Assembly (NCBI GenBank): GCA_025201345.1
Contig: JAIXMG010000019.1
Span: 620,001 to 684,000 of the forward strand
Origin: Thamnidium elegans
Lineage: Eukaryota; Mucoromycota; Mucoromycetes; Mucorales; Mucoraceae
Direction of reading: 5' to 3'
DNA: 64,000 bases
A program made the translations under genes and the position numbers. This document shows, one piece after another, positions 24,693-37,551 of the stretch. How positions within the stretch are numbered: position 1 is the stretch's first letter; each line of letters begins with the position of its first letter. Under the pieces are notes generated by a model. The model searched no databases. It was not told where the DNA came from and worked only from the letters and a program-made list of their open reading frames with translations.

Positions 24693-27048
24693 CTACTTTT
24701 CAGCACTCAATAATTGACTATTCTGATCATCGTGAAGTATACCATCAGATTTTTCTATTATTATTTTGGAGTGGCTCAAGTCTACAGCCGAGTGAGAAGT
24801 TGGAATACAAGGTCTTTCGTTGTGTTTAAAAGAAGACATGGCTTCCCGGAATCCAAAATCGAGAGAACTGGAAGGAGAAGAATTATGCTGTTTATCAAAC
24901 GCAAATAATCGTAATGCAGTTACTGCTTGTACGCTTTGTCGATCTACAGCTAAATCCAAAGGTGTCTTTTTTTTAAAAAAAAAGTATTAAAGTCAAGTTT
25001 TGTTACATGTAGTGATTTTCATGCGTTTTTTTTTTTACCTTATCATCGTTATCCTTTATATCTGGTTTAGAGTGTCTCTTTAATAACGCTAATACAAGCC
25101 GTACATTATTATTTGCAGCAGCATAATGAAGACAAGTCCATCCATTTCCATCTTGTTGGTTAACATCACCTAATCGTTGTAAAAGGAATTCTACTACGAT
25201 CTCGTTATTACTATCTACCACTTTATGTAAAGCAGTTTTATACCCATCATTAGGATTTTTATAATCTACATGAGCGCCTTGTGCAAGTCGTTTTAAAGAA
25301 GTTTCAAGGTCACCTTTGACTACAGCATTCCAGAATTCCTAAAGAAAGATAAATTGGTATCTTGTAATAAGAGTACCCTTAATATTTTATATAATAAATA
25401 CCTGATCCAAATTGTTCTGATCTAAATTGCTAGGCTTAACAAAAGATCCTTTAACATACTTTTCAATGATCCATAAATCACGATCGCCTCTAAATATACA
25501 TTTTAAAATCAATAATTAAAATTTGATTCTTGACTTGTAATTACTCTAGTACCTGGATGAGCTAGAATTGATTCGGAAGGATTCCATATCAATAGGAACC
25601 GATTCTTCATATATACTATTACCAATTCTATTTCCTAAACGAAGCATCACTTCAATTGCGTCCGATTCCCATTTATCCAGTATAACGGAGCGTACTTTAC
25701 TAACATGAACCCCCAAACTACGGTGAATACCAGAGCATTCTATACAAACAATGATACCTAGATTGGTACATGCCCATTCTGGATCATTCACTCCACAGTC
25801 TGCACATTTATCGTTACCAGGTACCATGCGAACTTTTTTTAATGCTTCTCTATGCTTTTCTTCACTCTGTTCGTTTTTTTGCGCATTATTTAAACTTGAT
25901 TGTTCTACTGCTGCCTATTAAAAAAGGGAATATTAGGGGTATATAGATACATCTTAAAAAAAGAATCATGTACCTTTCGAAGATTAGGTGATTGCTGCGT
26001 ATATCTCGGCGCATTATCTGAATTTAAAGCCTGTTGACTCGCAGTACGAATACTGGATATCCATTCATTCATATCTTGTTCATTTTCGGCTTGAAGAACC
26101 AAAATTCTAACATATCCAAATTGTTTAAAAAAAATCCCGTCCTTTTTTTTCACTACTTTTTAACTTTACCTGTTGGGAGAAATTAATTCAAAACAAAATC
26201 GTCGATCATAACCGTCCGTTGGTTTTACACTACATACACGTAAATTATATACATTGGATCCATCATCATCTTTAGAAGAAGTCTATTAAATCATTTAATA
26301 AACAACTCGATAAAAAAAAGTTCCGATTTTTTTTTCTACTTCTTCTTTACCTTAGGATTACGAGTAGTACATATTAATTCACCATCAAAAATATTATAGT
26401 ACTTTCTTGCCCAACTTTGATAAACTCTACCGTGTTTCCTTTCAAAAAGGTAACCAGATTTATGTGGATTAGCGGCCATATCACCTAATTTAGCAAGATT
26501 GATAGTTTGTTGCATTGGATTGTATTGTTCAGCAGCATTCTATTTAAACCATTTTTAACTTTTTAATAATAAAAATAATAATAATAATAAACTTACTTGT
26601 TCACAAACTTGTTGGTATAAAAGTCCTTCTTGTTCATCCTCTTCATATCTTTGTCTTGACTAATAAATAATTTAACATGAGAAAAAAGGTCGATGAAAAT
26701 CGGTATTATACTTACATCATGCAAAAGTCCTAATATCAGAAAATATTTTAGTTTCGGTTACTATTGACTGAAATTATTTGTTTACCTGTCAAGTCGCGCA
26801 TATAAGGCTCCAAATCTTTTAGTATTTCGTAACCTTGGTGATGAAAAGCAGATTCTGTATACATGTATGCAAGCACCTAAAAAAAAAAATCTCGATGTAA
26901 GATAAACAAGAATAAAAAAGAAAGAGGAATATTTTACATTTTCCATATAGTCAACTTTTTTTCTTGCTTCAATATCATTCAACTTGGAAACATATTCCAT
27001 ATAAGATTTATGAAATACTTTTCTTGAATCAGCCAATTCTTTTGCAGA

Positions 27049-27083
<35 letters not shown>

Positions 27084-27839
27084 AATAAGTATCTCGTATG
27101 ATACAATAAAAATTGTTTTTGTTACCTCTTGTAAAGTAGGATCTTTAGGTTTTTTACTCATATATCGTGATAATGCTGAATCAACTTCGTCGCTTGATTT
27201 TTCGAATTTCTTTCTTAATTCCTGTACAATGTTTATATATAAGTAATATGTTTGTGCGTGAGTAAAATAAATATTGTTACTTTGATAGGTGCAACCGTAG
27301 TTTTAACAAAAGTGTCCAATGGTGTAATAAATGTATCTACTACATGCGTGTTCTATATATAAAGAAATGCACCCGTTTTTAAAAAAAAATCCATCCGAAT
27401 TGATCTGTACTCTGTTTTTTTTACCAGCATATGTCTACTCTTTTCTACTTCAGTAATTGATTTTCCAAACTTTTCTAACGCTTGTGCTTTGATATAAGTA
27501 GTGAGCCTTTTTGTTTGTTTGTTTTATGCCAGTAACGTGAATATATTTTATTACCGACTATAGGATCATCTTGAGCATGAGCAAAAGACATGAACTCACG
27601 AGCTAATTCACATTGTTGTTGACTATAAGCTATTTTAAAAGGGTTGGTACCTGAAAGATATAATATAAATAACAAAATATAAACTCTTTACCAGTTGATA
27701 GGTCTACTTGAGAACGAGTAAGTTTTATCAAAGTCTTTAGTGAGTGCTCAAAGTTGCCAATAGACTCTTCATGAGATTGGATGCGTTTTCTAAAAGTAGG
27801 TGAGTCATCTAAGCAGCCTCGTATGTCAAGTGCTGGCAT
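24693..27839 (-). CDS. BAR-PH-ArfGAP-ankyrin protein (ACAP/centaurin type)
   Basis: GTPase-activating protein for ARF with membrane-bending and lipid-binding modules, acting in endocytic and secretory traffic. The gene has many short introns. N-terminus MPALDIRGCLDDSPTFRKRI begins a BAR-type coiled-coil region (IQSHEESIGNFEHSLKTLIK). A PH domain follows (FGYVRILVLQAENEQDMNEW). The ArfGAP zinc finger is CADC-16-CIEC, with the arginine finger in GIHRSLGVHVSKVRS. Ankyrin repeats follow (GWTCLHYAAANNNVRLVLALL). The C-terminal tail is low complexity. This is the domain order of ACAP proteins and of fungal Csx2/centaurin homologues. One intron carries a (CA)n run at 27050-27081. No frame break was seen in the segments checked. 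Confidence 0.88.
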
Positions 27840-28001
27840 TTAGATGGTACGTATATACGAGATGATGTAAAGAGTTAAAAAAAAAAGGTAGTTAGCTTGC
27901 TAGATTTGGAAACATTATTTTAGGGCAGCGAGTCACACACAGTGCATTTACATTTCGAGAATTTTTATTTATTTATATTATGGAGGGGGGGGGGAGGGGG
28001 A

Positions 28002-29495
28002 TTAAGAAGAAGCAAATTCATCAGTATTATAATATTCTGGGTATTTCTTAATAAGATCAAGTAACTCATCTTGTTGCTTAACCAAGTTGGGAGTTAATTC
28101 GTCATAAACATCAGTAAATAAATGTTTAAGAGCAGGCTTCTTTCTCTTTTCAGCAGCGGTGAAACTGACCAAGATATCCTTCTTGACCTTTTTACGATAA
28201 GCATCTTCTTCTTCTTGACTCCACCAATTTTTGTTTTCCAAGTAACGTCTCAAACGTGTAACAGGATTATCAAATTGAGCTCTTTCTTCGACTTCTTTTC
28301 TATCACGATACTTTGTAGAATCATCAGATGTACTGTGATGACCGATGCGATATGTCATTGCTTCAATAAGAACAGGCTTTTGCTCCTTGATAGCCATCTC
28401 TCTGGCTGCCTTGGTAGCATTATAAATAGCCCAGATATCGTTACCGTCTACACGGATAGTGTCAATACCGTAACCGATACCACGACTGGCGATACCATCA
28501 CCCTTATACTGTTCAGAAGAAGGAGTAGAAATAGCAAATCCGTTGTTACGACTACAAAAAAAAGATTTAGTAATTATTTCTAAAATAAAATTCAATATTC
28601 TTCTTACCAGAAAAAGATAACAGGACTCTTGAGAGTAGCAGCCATATTTAAACCAGCATGGAAATCACCTTCTGAAGCAGCACCTTCACCAAAGAAACAT
28701 AAACTACAAGCATTAGCACCAGACATCTTGAGAGCGTAAGCAGCACCAGAAGCTTGAGGGATTTGTGTACCAAGTGGAGATGAAATAGTTTGGAAGTTTA
28801 ACTTTTTAGAACCGTAATGAATAGGCATTTGACGACCTTTACCATAATCCATATCATTAGAGAAGCATTGATTAACGAATTCATCTAAAGTAAAACCACG
28901 ATAAACAAGCATAAACGCTTCTCGATACTAAAATATGGATGTTATTAAAATTAAAATATATTACATGTATCTATATTTACCTGTCCAAAGATAACATCTT
29001 CAGGTAGTAAAGCAGCGGCACTACCGATCATAGCTTCTTCACCATAATGAGTCATGTAGAAACTAATACGACCTTGACGTTGAGCATCATATAAAATACC
29101 ATCCATAGTATGTAATAATAACATACTCTTGTAACATTTAAGAACTTCTTCCTTTGAAAGGTTTGGGTCATGATCGGAGTTTAAAACCGTTCCTGTGTGA
29201 TCCATGACACGGTATGCTTGCAAAATCTCTTGCTTTTGAATGAAATTCATATCATTAACGAACTTATCAGTAGATGTCCAACCACCAGTCGAAACTTTTG
29301 CATCAGATTCTGAGACATTAACAGAGACAGTGCTTGATAACTAGAAGAATGTTTAATAAACACGACTTTTTACACGAGCATTTTTTTTTTTTAAAAAAAA
29401 AAAAGAAGACTCACCTTGGAAGTAACTGTAAATAATCTCTTTTGTTGAAGAAGAAGAGAAGAATATCTTGTAGCTGTTCTTCTTAATTGAAACAT
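28002..29495 (-). CDS. Branched-chain 2-oxoacid dehydrogenase E1 subunit alpha, mitochondrial
   Basis: ThDP-dependent E1-alpha of the complex that oxidatively decarboxylates the 2-oxo acids of Leu, Ile and Val in the mitochondrial matrix. It starts [20 protein letters not shown], a basic, Ser/Arg-rich presequence. Core motifs are [17 protein letters not shown], the ThDP site [18 protein letters not shown] followed by CRNNGFAIS, and the phosphorylation loop [17 protein letters not shown], where mammalian enzymes are inactivated by the BCKDH kinase. That loop separates this family from pyruvate dehydrogenase E1-alpha. At least three introns. It lies head-to-tail upstream of the ArfGAP gene. Confidence 0.94.
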
Positions 29496-30416
29496 TTTAT
29501 ATATAAACAAAGAAAAAGAAAGAGAAAATAAATGAAATCTATCTTTTTTTTTTCTTTTTGCAGTGTTTAACCGTGTGAAAATTTAGTCTATTTTCCATAT
29601 CAGGAATTCTTCGTGGGAAAAATAATTCAACTTGTACCTGCTTCTTGTCATAATTTTATTGTTTCTTTTTTGCAGTGTAATAATACCACAGTATACATAT
29701 ATACATTATATAATATATTTTGGGGAGAAAGTCATATTTTTTCTTTCGCTTATAAAAAAGTACTTTTTATCTAATATCGGTTGCATTAATGCAAAGTAAT
29801 CATTTGCCAAGTTTTACTTGGGCGAATATAAATTTTATATCTAATCTGGAAAATGACAGTCTTTTAGTTGCTGGGCAATAACTCTCTTTGTAACTATCCA
29901 CTATTTCGAATAATTAGTCGACTATTTATATTCCATCACGGGAGGAAAATATATATTTAATGTGTCATGTGAACACTTTCTTCTTTGCTTGCAATGTTAT
30001 TACTAAAAATTCTACTTTCTATCATTTGTTTAAACTATGTTTAATATATTACGCTAAATTTCATGGTAACCGAAGCTAAGTTACACGAGAATACATAACT
30101 GTCGTTGTAGTTTTATCTCGCGTAAGAAAGTATAAAAAAAAAAAAGACAACGTTACTGGTCCGGTCCGGGAAATGTTTAGACGAGATGGGAAATTCTAAG
30201 CTTTCCACTCTTTTTTTATTTATTTACATGCACAGTTTTTAGATATTACGAATAGCGTACAAGTATATTTTTTTGTTGTTGTTGACTGTGTGAAATATAT
30301 ATACGAGTTTATAATAATGGGAGGTAATAATGATAACTATAATGGTAAAAAGGTAAGGAGAAGAAGGAAAGGGGGTAAATATTTTTTTTGTGTGTGTAAT
30401 TTGAATGAGTTTAAAT
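29496..30416. other. Intergenic region, no supported gene
   Basis: About 0.9 kb of A/T-rich sequence between the 5' end of the dehydrogenase gene and the 3' end of chitin synthase, both on the minus strand. No convincing reading frame, RNA gene or repeat. Confidence 0.5.
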
Positions 30417-32536
30417 CTATCCAGTAAAGATTTTAGACACCAAGTACAAACAAGAACCAAGGAAACGAACTAGTGATAAACCAGCAACAGACCAAAGAAT
30501 AAAACCGAGATATGCAGTGGCTCTTTCTTCGTATGTACCAGCCCATTTAAAGACCTCCTGTCCATTTGTGATAAGTGTGACCAAAATCATATTGGAAGTA
30601 ACCCAACAAGTAACAAGTTTTGTTCTAAACGATTTATAATAATCTTCTTGTTTTGTTTTTGCATCTCTATGAGATACTTCGGGTACAACAACTGCCTTTA
30701 AATCCATACAAGCTTCATCGTAAAGTTCATTTAAATCTTTTTGTTCTGTAGGAGCAGACACTTCAACTTCATGTTCTCCGTCTTTACCCTTTGATCCTTT
30801 AACAACACCTAAATCAGTCGAGATACCATTATCGCCTTTTGTACCCCAAGAAACATCATGCGTGTTACAGAAAGCGTAAATATTGAGCACATTGATATAA
30901 CTGGGAGACATAAAGATATACGGGATTAAACTGGTAAACATGTGCCATGGATCTAAAAAGATAAGACTTGCAACAAAGTACATGACATACGTGGAACAGA
31001 CGGAGATAACAACATTACGGAACGTGCTTTCTTTGACTAGCGCTACAATTACCTCGTTAACATCTTGTGCTCCTGCTTTCGCCGCTGCTGCTGCACTAAA
31101 TGCTGCTTGAACACCTCGTACAGTAATCCAGATTGTACAGAACATAACGTAACCCATTAGAATAGCAAAGAACACGATAATAAGCGTATATGCCCATTTA
31201 AGGCCTTGAGGACGATTTCCGAGAGCAATAATAAATTGAAGAATGAGAAGCATAACGTAAATATAATTAAGAACAGTATGAATGACTTGACTGATATTGG
31301 CAGCGAAAGGAGGATTAGGTGTAGTGATGATAGAAGTTGTCATAATATAGAATACAAGATAAAAGTTGCCGATGGCAAACCAAGAAAAGATAAGATTATA
31401 GAGTTGATATAAATCGTTAAACATGAAAACCAATTTACGTAAAATAAAATGATCTGAACTCCATACTTTACGCCAATGTACCATTGAATAAAGACCGGCG
31501 AAAAATGAACCATTTAACCAACGACGACGTTGAGAAATAAATTCATCTACCTTGTCAGGTACGTCAGTTTCTCCAGACGCATTAGAGCAATAATGTAATA
31601 CCCAAGCAGCTTCTCTTTTAGCAACAAGTTCGTAACACAAGATACGATCTTCAGCGAGATACATATTAGCAGTAAAAATATCAGCATCAGCACCATGCAT
31701 CTTTTCACCTAAAAAGTATTTTTCGAGTGGACCTACACCATGAATATCATTTTGAAGAGCGGTATATCGATAAGCAGAGAAGGCACCAGGTAAAACTGAA
31801 ATATGACCAAACACAGATTCAAGAGGTTTATCAAGAATATTGGACATTTTATATTCAAAATTTTGAGAGGCAACTAATGGATTTAATAAATGAATACCAC
31901 CTTTACCCAACATTGCTTTAATTTCACCACAAGCACCAGCAACGTTACGATTAATATCAAATGCTTTCCAAAGATTATAAATTGATCTTCCTCCAGGTTT
32001 AGTTCCAACATCCAATAGTACACAAACGTTTGGTTTAATCAAAGGACCAAAGGCTTGGAAAAACCAACGATGAGAATTAATCTTTTTTTGGTTTTTTTCT
32101 TTTAAACAGAATAAAATTTGAACGGGTACAACACCCTTTTCAGAACCTCTGAAATTCATGTCCGAATCAACTGAGAGTTGAGTTGTATGCTAATATTACG
32201 CACAAGGAATATTTTAGTACAACGTTACATGATAATTAAATTGATTATTTATGTTTACCTCGTAGATGTGAGCTGTTACAGGCTTTCCCTCTACAACGTT
32301 CTTAGCCAAACCATCTTGATAAACACCCATTGCAGCCAATACAGATAATGTACGAGGATGAATCTTCGTTCTACCATCTGATACGATACAAACAACCACC
32401 TTTTTCCAACCTTGATTTCCCCACGTTTTAGATCGTTCACGGCCACACAAATGAGAAATGTTTTTCATAACACCGTTCATGGTTCTACAAAATAAAACCT
32501 CATCTTCCTATAAAAAGAGCAATATATAAATAACAC

Positions 32537-32570
<34 letters not shown>

Positions 32571-33284
32571 CAATCTTACATTATACATGGTTAAAACAAT
32601 AAACAATTCAGTTTCTCTGTTTAAAAGATTTTGTCTTAATTTATAATTATCTCTCAAAAAATCAGCGGGATCACAAGTTGCAGCAGTATATCTCATATGA
32701 GTGAATTCGTTATCATCTCTACGTTGAACACTTTGAAGGTACTTATTAGGTACAGGATTGTCCAAAACCAAATTACCACCAGTCAATTTAACTCTTCGAA
32801 CTACATATATATTATTTGTTTAGCGTACAAGGTTTTTTTTTATATATGAAAACACGTTTTTATCTCCTTATTGTTTTTTACCTGTTTTATATCTTCTTGT
32901 TTGTCTTCTTGGTGCAATACCAAAATCGCCAGGTCCGCCACCAATCATATTAGATGGAGGAGACCCAAAACGACCGCCGCCGCCACCACCACCACCACCA
33001 CCACCCAAGGTAGTTGCAGTAGAAATGGATGAATTATTATTTGCACCCATTAAAGGTCTTTGCATGTTGGTACCAGGCATTGAAGATTCATAATATCCAA
33101 GATCAGTGTTATCTTGTGGAGGTGGTTGTTGAAACCCCGGACTGGTTGGTATATTGCCATTGTATGAAGTTTGTTGCATGGAATATTCTTCTCCTCCTCC
33201 GTTAAATCTTGGCCTAGCAGGCATTCTTGCTGACGGCAAGGGAGTGTGACTGGGATCATTATTTGGATTGCTGTATTGATACAT
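30417..33284 (-). CDS. Chitin synthase (division 1, CHS1/CHS2-like)
   Basis: Plasma-membrane GT2 enzyme polymerising UDP-GlcNAc into chitin. Four exons begin at 33284 with [19 protein letters not shown]; an upstream in-frame TTG is not used. The N-terminus is disordered, Pro/Gly-rich, with 11 consecutive Gly. Catalytic region: [45 protein letters not shown], the acceptor-site EDR in [13 protein letters not shown], and the hallmark [10 protein letters not shown]. About six membrane segments follow, a loop with an acidic insert ([16 protein letters not shown]) and a final transmembrane pair. The absence of an N-terminal myosin or cytochrome-b5 domain argues against classes V-VII. The frame is clean. 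Confidence 0.94.
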
Positions 33285-35461
33285 TATAATTGTATACAAT
33301 AAAAAGAAATGAAGGGAAGGGGGGGGGAGGGTTAGAAAAAAAGAGAGAAGGGAGAGGAGAGGGAGAGAAATGGGGTTTTTTTTTTAAAAAAAAAGAAGAA
33401 GAAAAAAGTGAAAATAAATAAAAAAGAAATGGTTTTTAAATAACTTCGCATCAATTAAGTAGATGTTGTACAAATCATAGAAAGCCAGGGCTTGTATTAC
33501 TGCGTTTGCTGTATACTCAAATAGCGGGTATTTAAAAGTTAATTGATAAAAAAAAAAAGTTTTAGTCTCTTAATACATGTAACTGAATTTCCCACTACAT
33601 TTTTATTTATTTATCAAAGATCCAATGTAGGACATTAATATTTCCAAACATGGCTGTTATTTTTCTAGAGGCTATTGATAAAGTCTTTTTTATAATACTG
33701 GCGCACAAAACATATTTTTTATAATGTACGAGAAGGAGAAATCGCTCTAGCCCATTATTTATAAATTGCCTTAAAAAAAACCTCATTTGATTGATAAATG
33801 ACTATTTGTACCTTTTTTTTCGCGTATGTAATTATTGCTTGCTACTTTAATATTTTAAACTATCATTTTTAGATAGATTTTTAGATATTGATTTTTCTTT
33901 TTCTAGTATCCAGGGGAAAGATAAAATTGTATGTTACTAGTTTTCATTTATGGGAAAGGTATTAATTAATATAGAAAAAGTTAACGGTTAACGTTAGGAA
34001 AATGGGATAAATAAAGCTATCCAAACAAACAAATAATAATTACATTATTTAGGTTGATATTTTTTTATATTCATTATATCAAATTGAGCGAAAAAATATA
34101 GAGAACTATATCTTTTTTTTATTATTATTATTAACTTTATCATTGTGACAATACATTAGCAGTTATATCAATAATGTCGTTTTTGCTGGGTCTGGCCAAC
34201 AATGGAATATAATTTTTTTTTTTTTTTTGTGTAGCATATAAAGCAAGTTTTGTGTAGATCATGTGGAATGTCTAAATATATCCACTACTCATGCCACAGA
34301 CGCTTGAGTATCCTTGGAATAGTATTGCTTACAGGTGCTGATCTTATATTTCCTTGAGAGAGTTATACTTTTCTTTATAAGTTATAACACATCTTACTAC
34401 CATTTTTGACGATTTTTTTTTTTCAAAAAAAAAAAAAAACGAGTATGCTTCTTACTAAAAAAAAAAAAAAAAAATTGAACCGCAATAGAATCAATACATC
34501 CTTTCGAATTTCTATTTTGTCTTTCAATATTTTGGCATTCGCATCTATAAAAAAAATAAGCGTGGCTATTTTTATTACCTCGTTTTGCTAGCGTGTCGTC
34601 TATTTTAATTTTATTTGACAGCCAGATTAAACAGTGCTTTTAGTTAACCATCGCTAGCTTTATATACGTATATATAGTGTTTATATTATATCAATTATCA
34701 TAGTAACGGTTTATATAGATCGGGCGATTATGTTAATATAATATGATTAAAGCAGAAAGTTAATTTTGGGCGTTTTCCAATTATATATTCCTCAGAAAAG
34801 TAGTTTCCTAATATTAGAATTCATGTGTAACACTAAAAAATTACTCAGATTTAATTACAAGTAAATGCTCGTCGCTTTAAATCGTGTTGAGATATAGGCT
34901 CCATAATACTGTTCCTTGGATGGGTAATACACAATGTTGAAAGATAGTTCGCTATATTCCTTTTTCTCTTTACTTCTTTTTTATATCATTTAAATGTGTT
35001 TGCGAAACATGCGAATTTTTAATTTATTTACGGTGATTGAAGTACAAAAAAAAAGGGGGGGAGGGAGGAAAGGCAAATCGTTGCTTGGTGTTTATGAATT
35101 ACAGACTTCTCTCTTTTTTTTAATATAATATTTGACATTATAACATCATATGTAACTCAGCGTTTTATATCAATCCTTCGAAGGGGGGAAGATATTAGTT
35201 ACAGCTATAGTTATCCTTACATTTGTACTTTCTAAAAAAAAAAAAAAAAAAAAAGCTTATTTTATTAACTATAGTAAGTTTAGAATTCGTTTGTTTCACC
35301 TCCATAAAAGTTACTCCTGTTGTTTATATTCCAAATATTCGAGAAAAACCACCGCTTTTTTTAGTCTAAAAAAAATGTATATATCAAGCCACCTGTACAC
35401 TGTAGTAGAAAAGTCAGCGATTTTTTTTTTGAATTATCATACATTGTAAATATCTTAATCT
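33285..35461. other. Intergenic region, no supported gene
   Basis: About 2.2 kb of A/T-rich DNA upstream of chitin synthase. It contains one copy of a direct repeat (34133-34160) also found at 36063. No open frame has convincing composition. Confidence 0.5.
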
Positions 35462-36091
35462 TCATAAAGAGGAAACTGCGTTCGTTGCACTGATTTCTCT
35501 TTGAAAGGTCAAAGATTTTCCTTCTTCTTTCCAGATAGAAAAAGATATATCAAGCATATTTTTGCTAGCATTGGCATCTCTATTCCAAAGTATTTTACAG
35601 TTTTTGCATACTAAAATACTATGGAAAAACTTTTCATCTGAAAGCTTTATTGGGTACAACTCTTTTTTTTTTACAGTTACTGCAGACCTGATTGCATTTT
35701 TTTAAAAAAAATAGAATTAAAAGCTTAAAAAAAATATTTAAATAAAACATACCTTTGAAGTTCTAAACTCGTTTATATCCACCACAACAGATCTAAATCT
35801 TTTTGGCCGTTGTCTTAGCTCTTTGTACAACACTGCTGTACAAACGAAAATATGGCCTTTAATACTAACAGTATTTTTATTTTTCATACCGTCACCGAAA
35901 GAAATTAAAGAGGTGCGATCAGTTTCTTAAAAAAAAGTTTTTGACCATTTTACTACTTTCTTTTGCTTTAACAGATTTCTATTTTGTTTCTGTTGTCTGT
36001 CTTGATCAACTTGATCATTCAATTATATATATAAATATATATATTACTAGATCTTTTACATTGACTTTATCATTGTGAGAATACATTAGTA
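34133..36091. repeat. Direct-repeat pair flanking a Fanzor relic
   Basis: ACTTTATCATTGTGACAATA with the next ten bases (34134-34163) recurs in the same orientation at 36064-36093 with about four mismatches. The copies are about 1.93 kb apart and bracket the truncated Fanzor at 35462-36030. The sequences diverge beyond this stretch. It could be an old duplication or an element boundary; the copy length is too short for LTRs. Confidence 0.55.
35462..36030 (-). pseudogene. Fanzor relic, copy 2 (C-terminal half only)
   Basis: Read on the minus strand: a basic linker (QVDQDRQQKQNRNLLKQKK), then TSLISFGDGMKNKNTVSI, then RuvC-II VVVDINEFRTSK. An intron (GTATGT ... ATCAG, about 35690-35756) follows, then VCSNCKKKELYPIKLSDEKF, VCKNC and RuvC-III LWNRDANASKNM, ending VSSL. 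The four-Cys zinc finger and the last two catalytic acids are intact. RuvC-I and the N-terminus are missing; an AT-repeat junction lies at about 36025-36050. One frame jump lies near 35935, in a poly-T/poly-A context. It belongs to the same subfamily as the Fanzor at 1.4-4.0 kb. Confidence 0.8.
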
Positions 36092-36624
36092 GGTATACTT
36101 GCATCTATAATATACTTTTTCCCATGCTTCTTAATCAAGAAGAGTTTATACAAAAGAAAAGAAAAAAGGTCTCATAGCTACTTTAAGAATTTAATAACAT
36201 GTTTCATTTATTAGAGTTATCACATAGAAAGAGAAACAACGGTGGTATGTACTGGTAAAAATAAATGATAGTATTTATCAAACAATAAGTGAATATTTGT
36301 TCATGTGCAAGTACGGATAGTTTGACCTTACTACCATGTTTACGTCATTGTGGTTTTATAAAAAAAACAGTAAGTAGATGATATAAAGTGAATGTTTTAT
36401 TTAGATGCGTAATCTACTCGTTTTAAAGGTATAATGATATTCCAATAAATAGAAATAGTAATAATAGTAAATAGTTCAATAAAAGAGTAACGCTCTGTCA
36501 CGTCGAAATTGAGAGAGAGAGAGAGAGAAAAGATATCAAGATATATTTTCCATTTCACCTTCAGAACTCTACATGATTTATAAACAAATTAATAACTCCT
36601 TTTTTTTGTTCCTATGCCATTTAA

Positions 36625-37242
36625 TCAGTATATTACATCGTCATCATCCGGTCTATAAACATATACGATTAGATATAAATGATAATTATGATAAATCTAT
36701 TATAACAGACTTACACTTCACCCAACGTAGATTGTAACTCTCTTGCCCTTTGTTTAAGGTTATTCTTATCTTGTATCAGGTCACGTATATAGTCGACAGC
36801 TAAACGCATAAATAATTTTTTTGTATACTCAGATATTAAAAAAAAAAAGATCTTATATTATTTTGATCTTACATTTTTGAAGTATCAATGATTCACTACG
36901 ATGACAGCTGTCAAGAGCAGGAACAATATCAACCAATTGATCAAATCCAATTCTTATATTTGCTCTTCTCTTTTGTTCTGAGGCAATGTGATTTGCTTTC
37001 TTTTGGGTATCTGAGAGTAATTCATGTGGGGGCTTTCTTGCTCTACCAGATCTCACTGGTCCATCCTCAGGTGTAGTTGATTTCCTCTTATAAGGTGTAT
37101 TATTGTTACGTTTCTTATTATTATCGTTACGCTTTTTTGAACTAGAAGGTTCTGACTCTAAAGAAGAATAGTTCGTCTTTTCGTCGTTTTCGACATCCCT
37201 TAAAAAAGCTTGTAGTTTATCTTGTTCTAATTTCGAAAACAT
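36625..37242 (-). CDS. bHLH transcription factor (INO4-like)
   Basis: Exons 37242-36873, 36799-36715 and 36652-36625 sum to 483 nt, giving 160 residues; the splice phases close perfectly. The N-terminus MFSKLEQDKLQAFLRDVEND is followed by a basic low-complexity stretch and GRARKPPHELLSDTQKKA. The bHLH reads NHIASEQKRRANIRIGFDQL, then VDIVPALDS, then the second helix LILQKSVDYIRDLIQDKNNL, running into a short leucine-rich coil. The basic-region His and Glu with the Arg pair fit E-box binding. The C-terminus is acidic (PDDDDVIY), encoded by a tiny last exon. In yeast, Ino4 pairs with Ino2 for phospholipid genes; here only similarity of type is claimed. Confidence 0.85.
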
Positions 37243-37551
37243 TGGTGAAAAAAAAAATGAAAAAAATGAAAAAAAAATGAAAAAAAAAAATAGAAGCGAG
37301 AGGGGGAGAAAAAAAGGAGGAAAGAGTAAAACAAAATAATAAGAACGTTTTTTTTTGCTTGACATATCAAGTTTATTGTACACACCTCATTGGATTTGTC
37401 CCAAACACGGCTAGCAAAGCGGAAAATTAATAAAACGAGCATTGGATTGGTCAATTTTTTTTAAGATTACACAACGGAGGTGGGACAAGATGCTCCTTTG
37501 ATATTTTTTAGGCCACAATTTTTTTTAAATGAAAATATTTATTAAAGCGTA

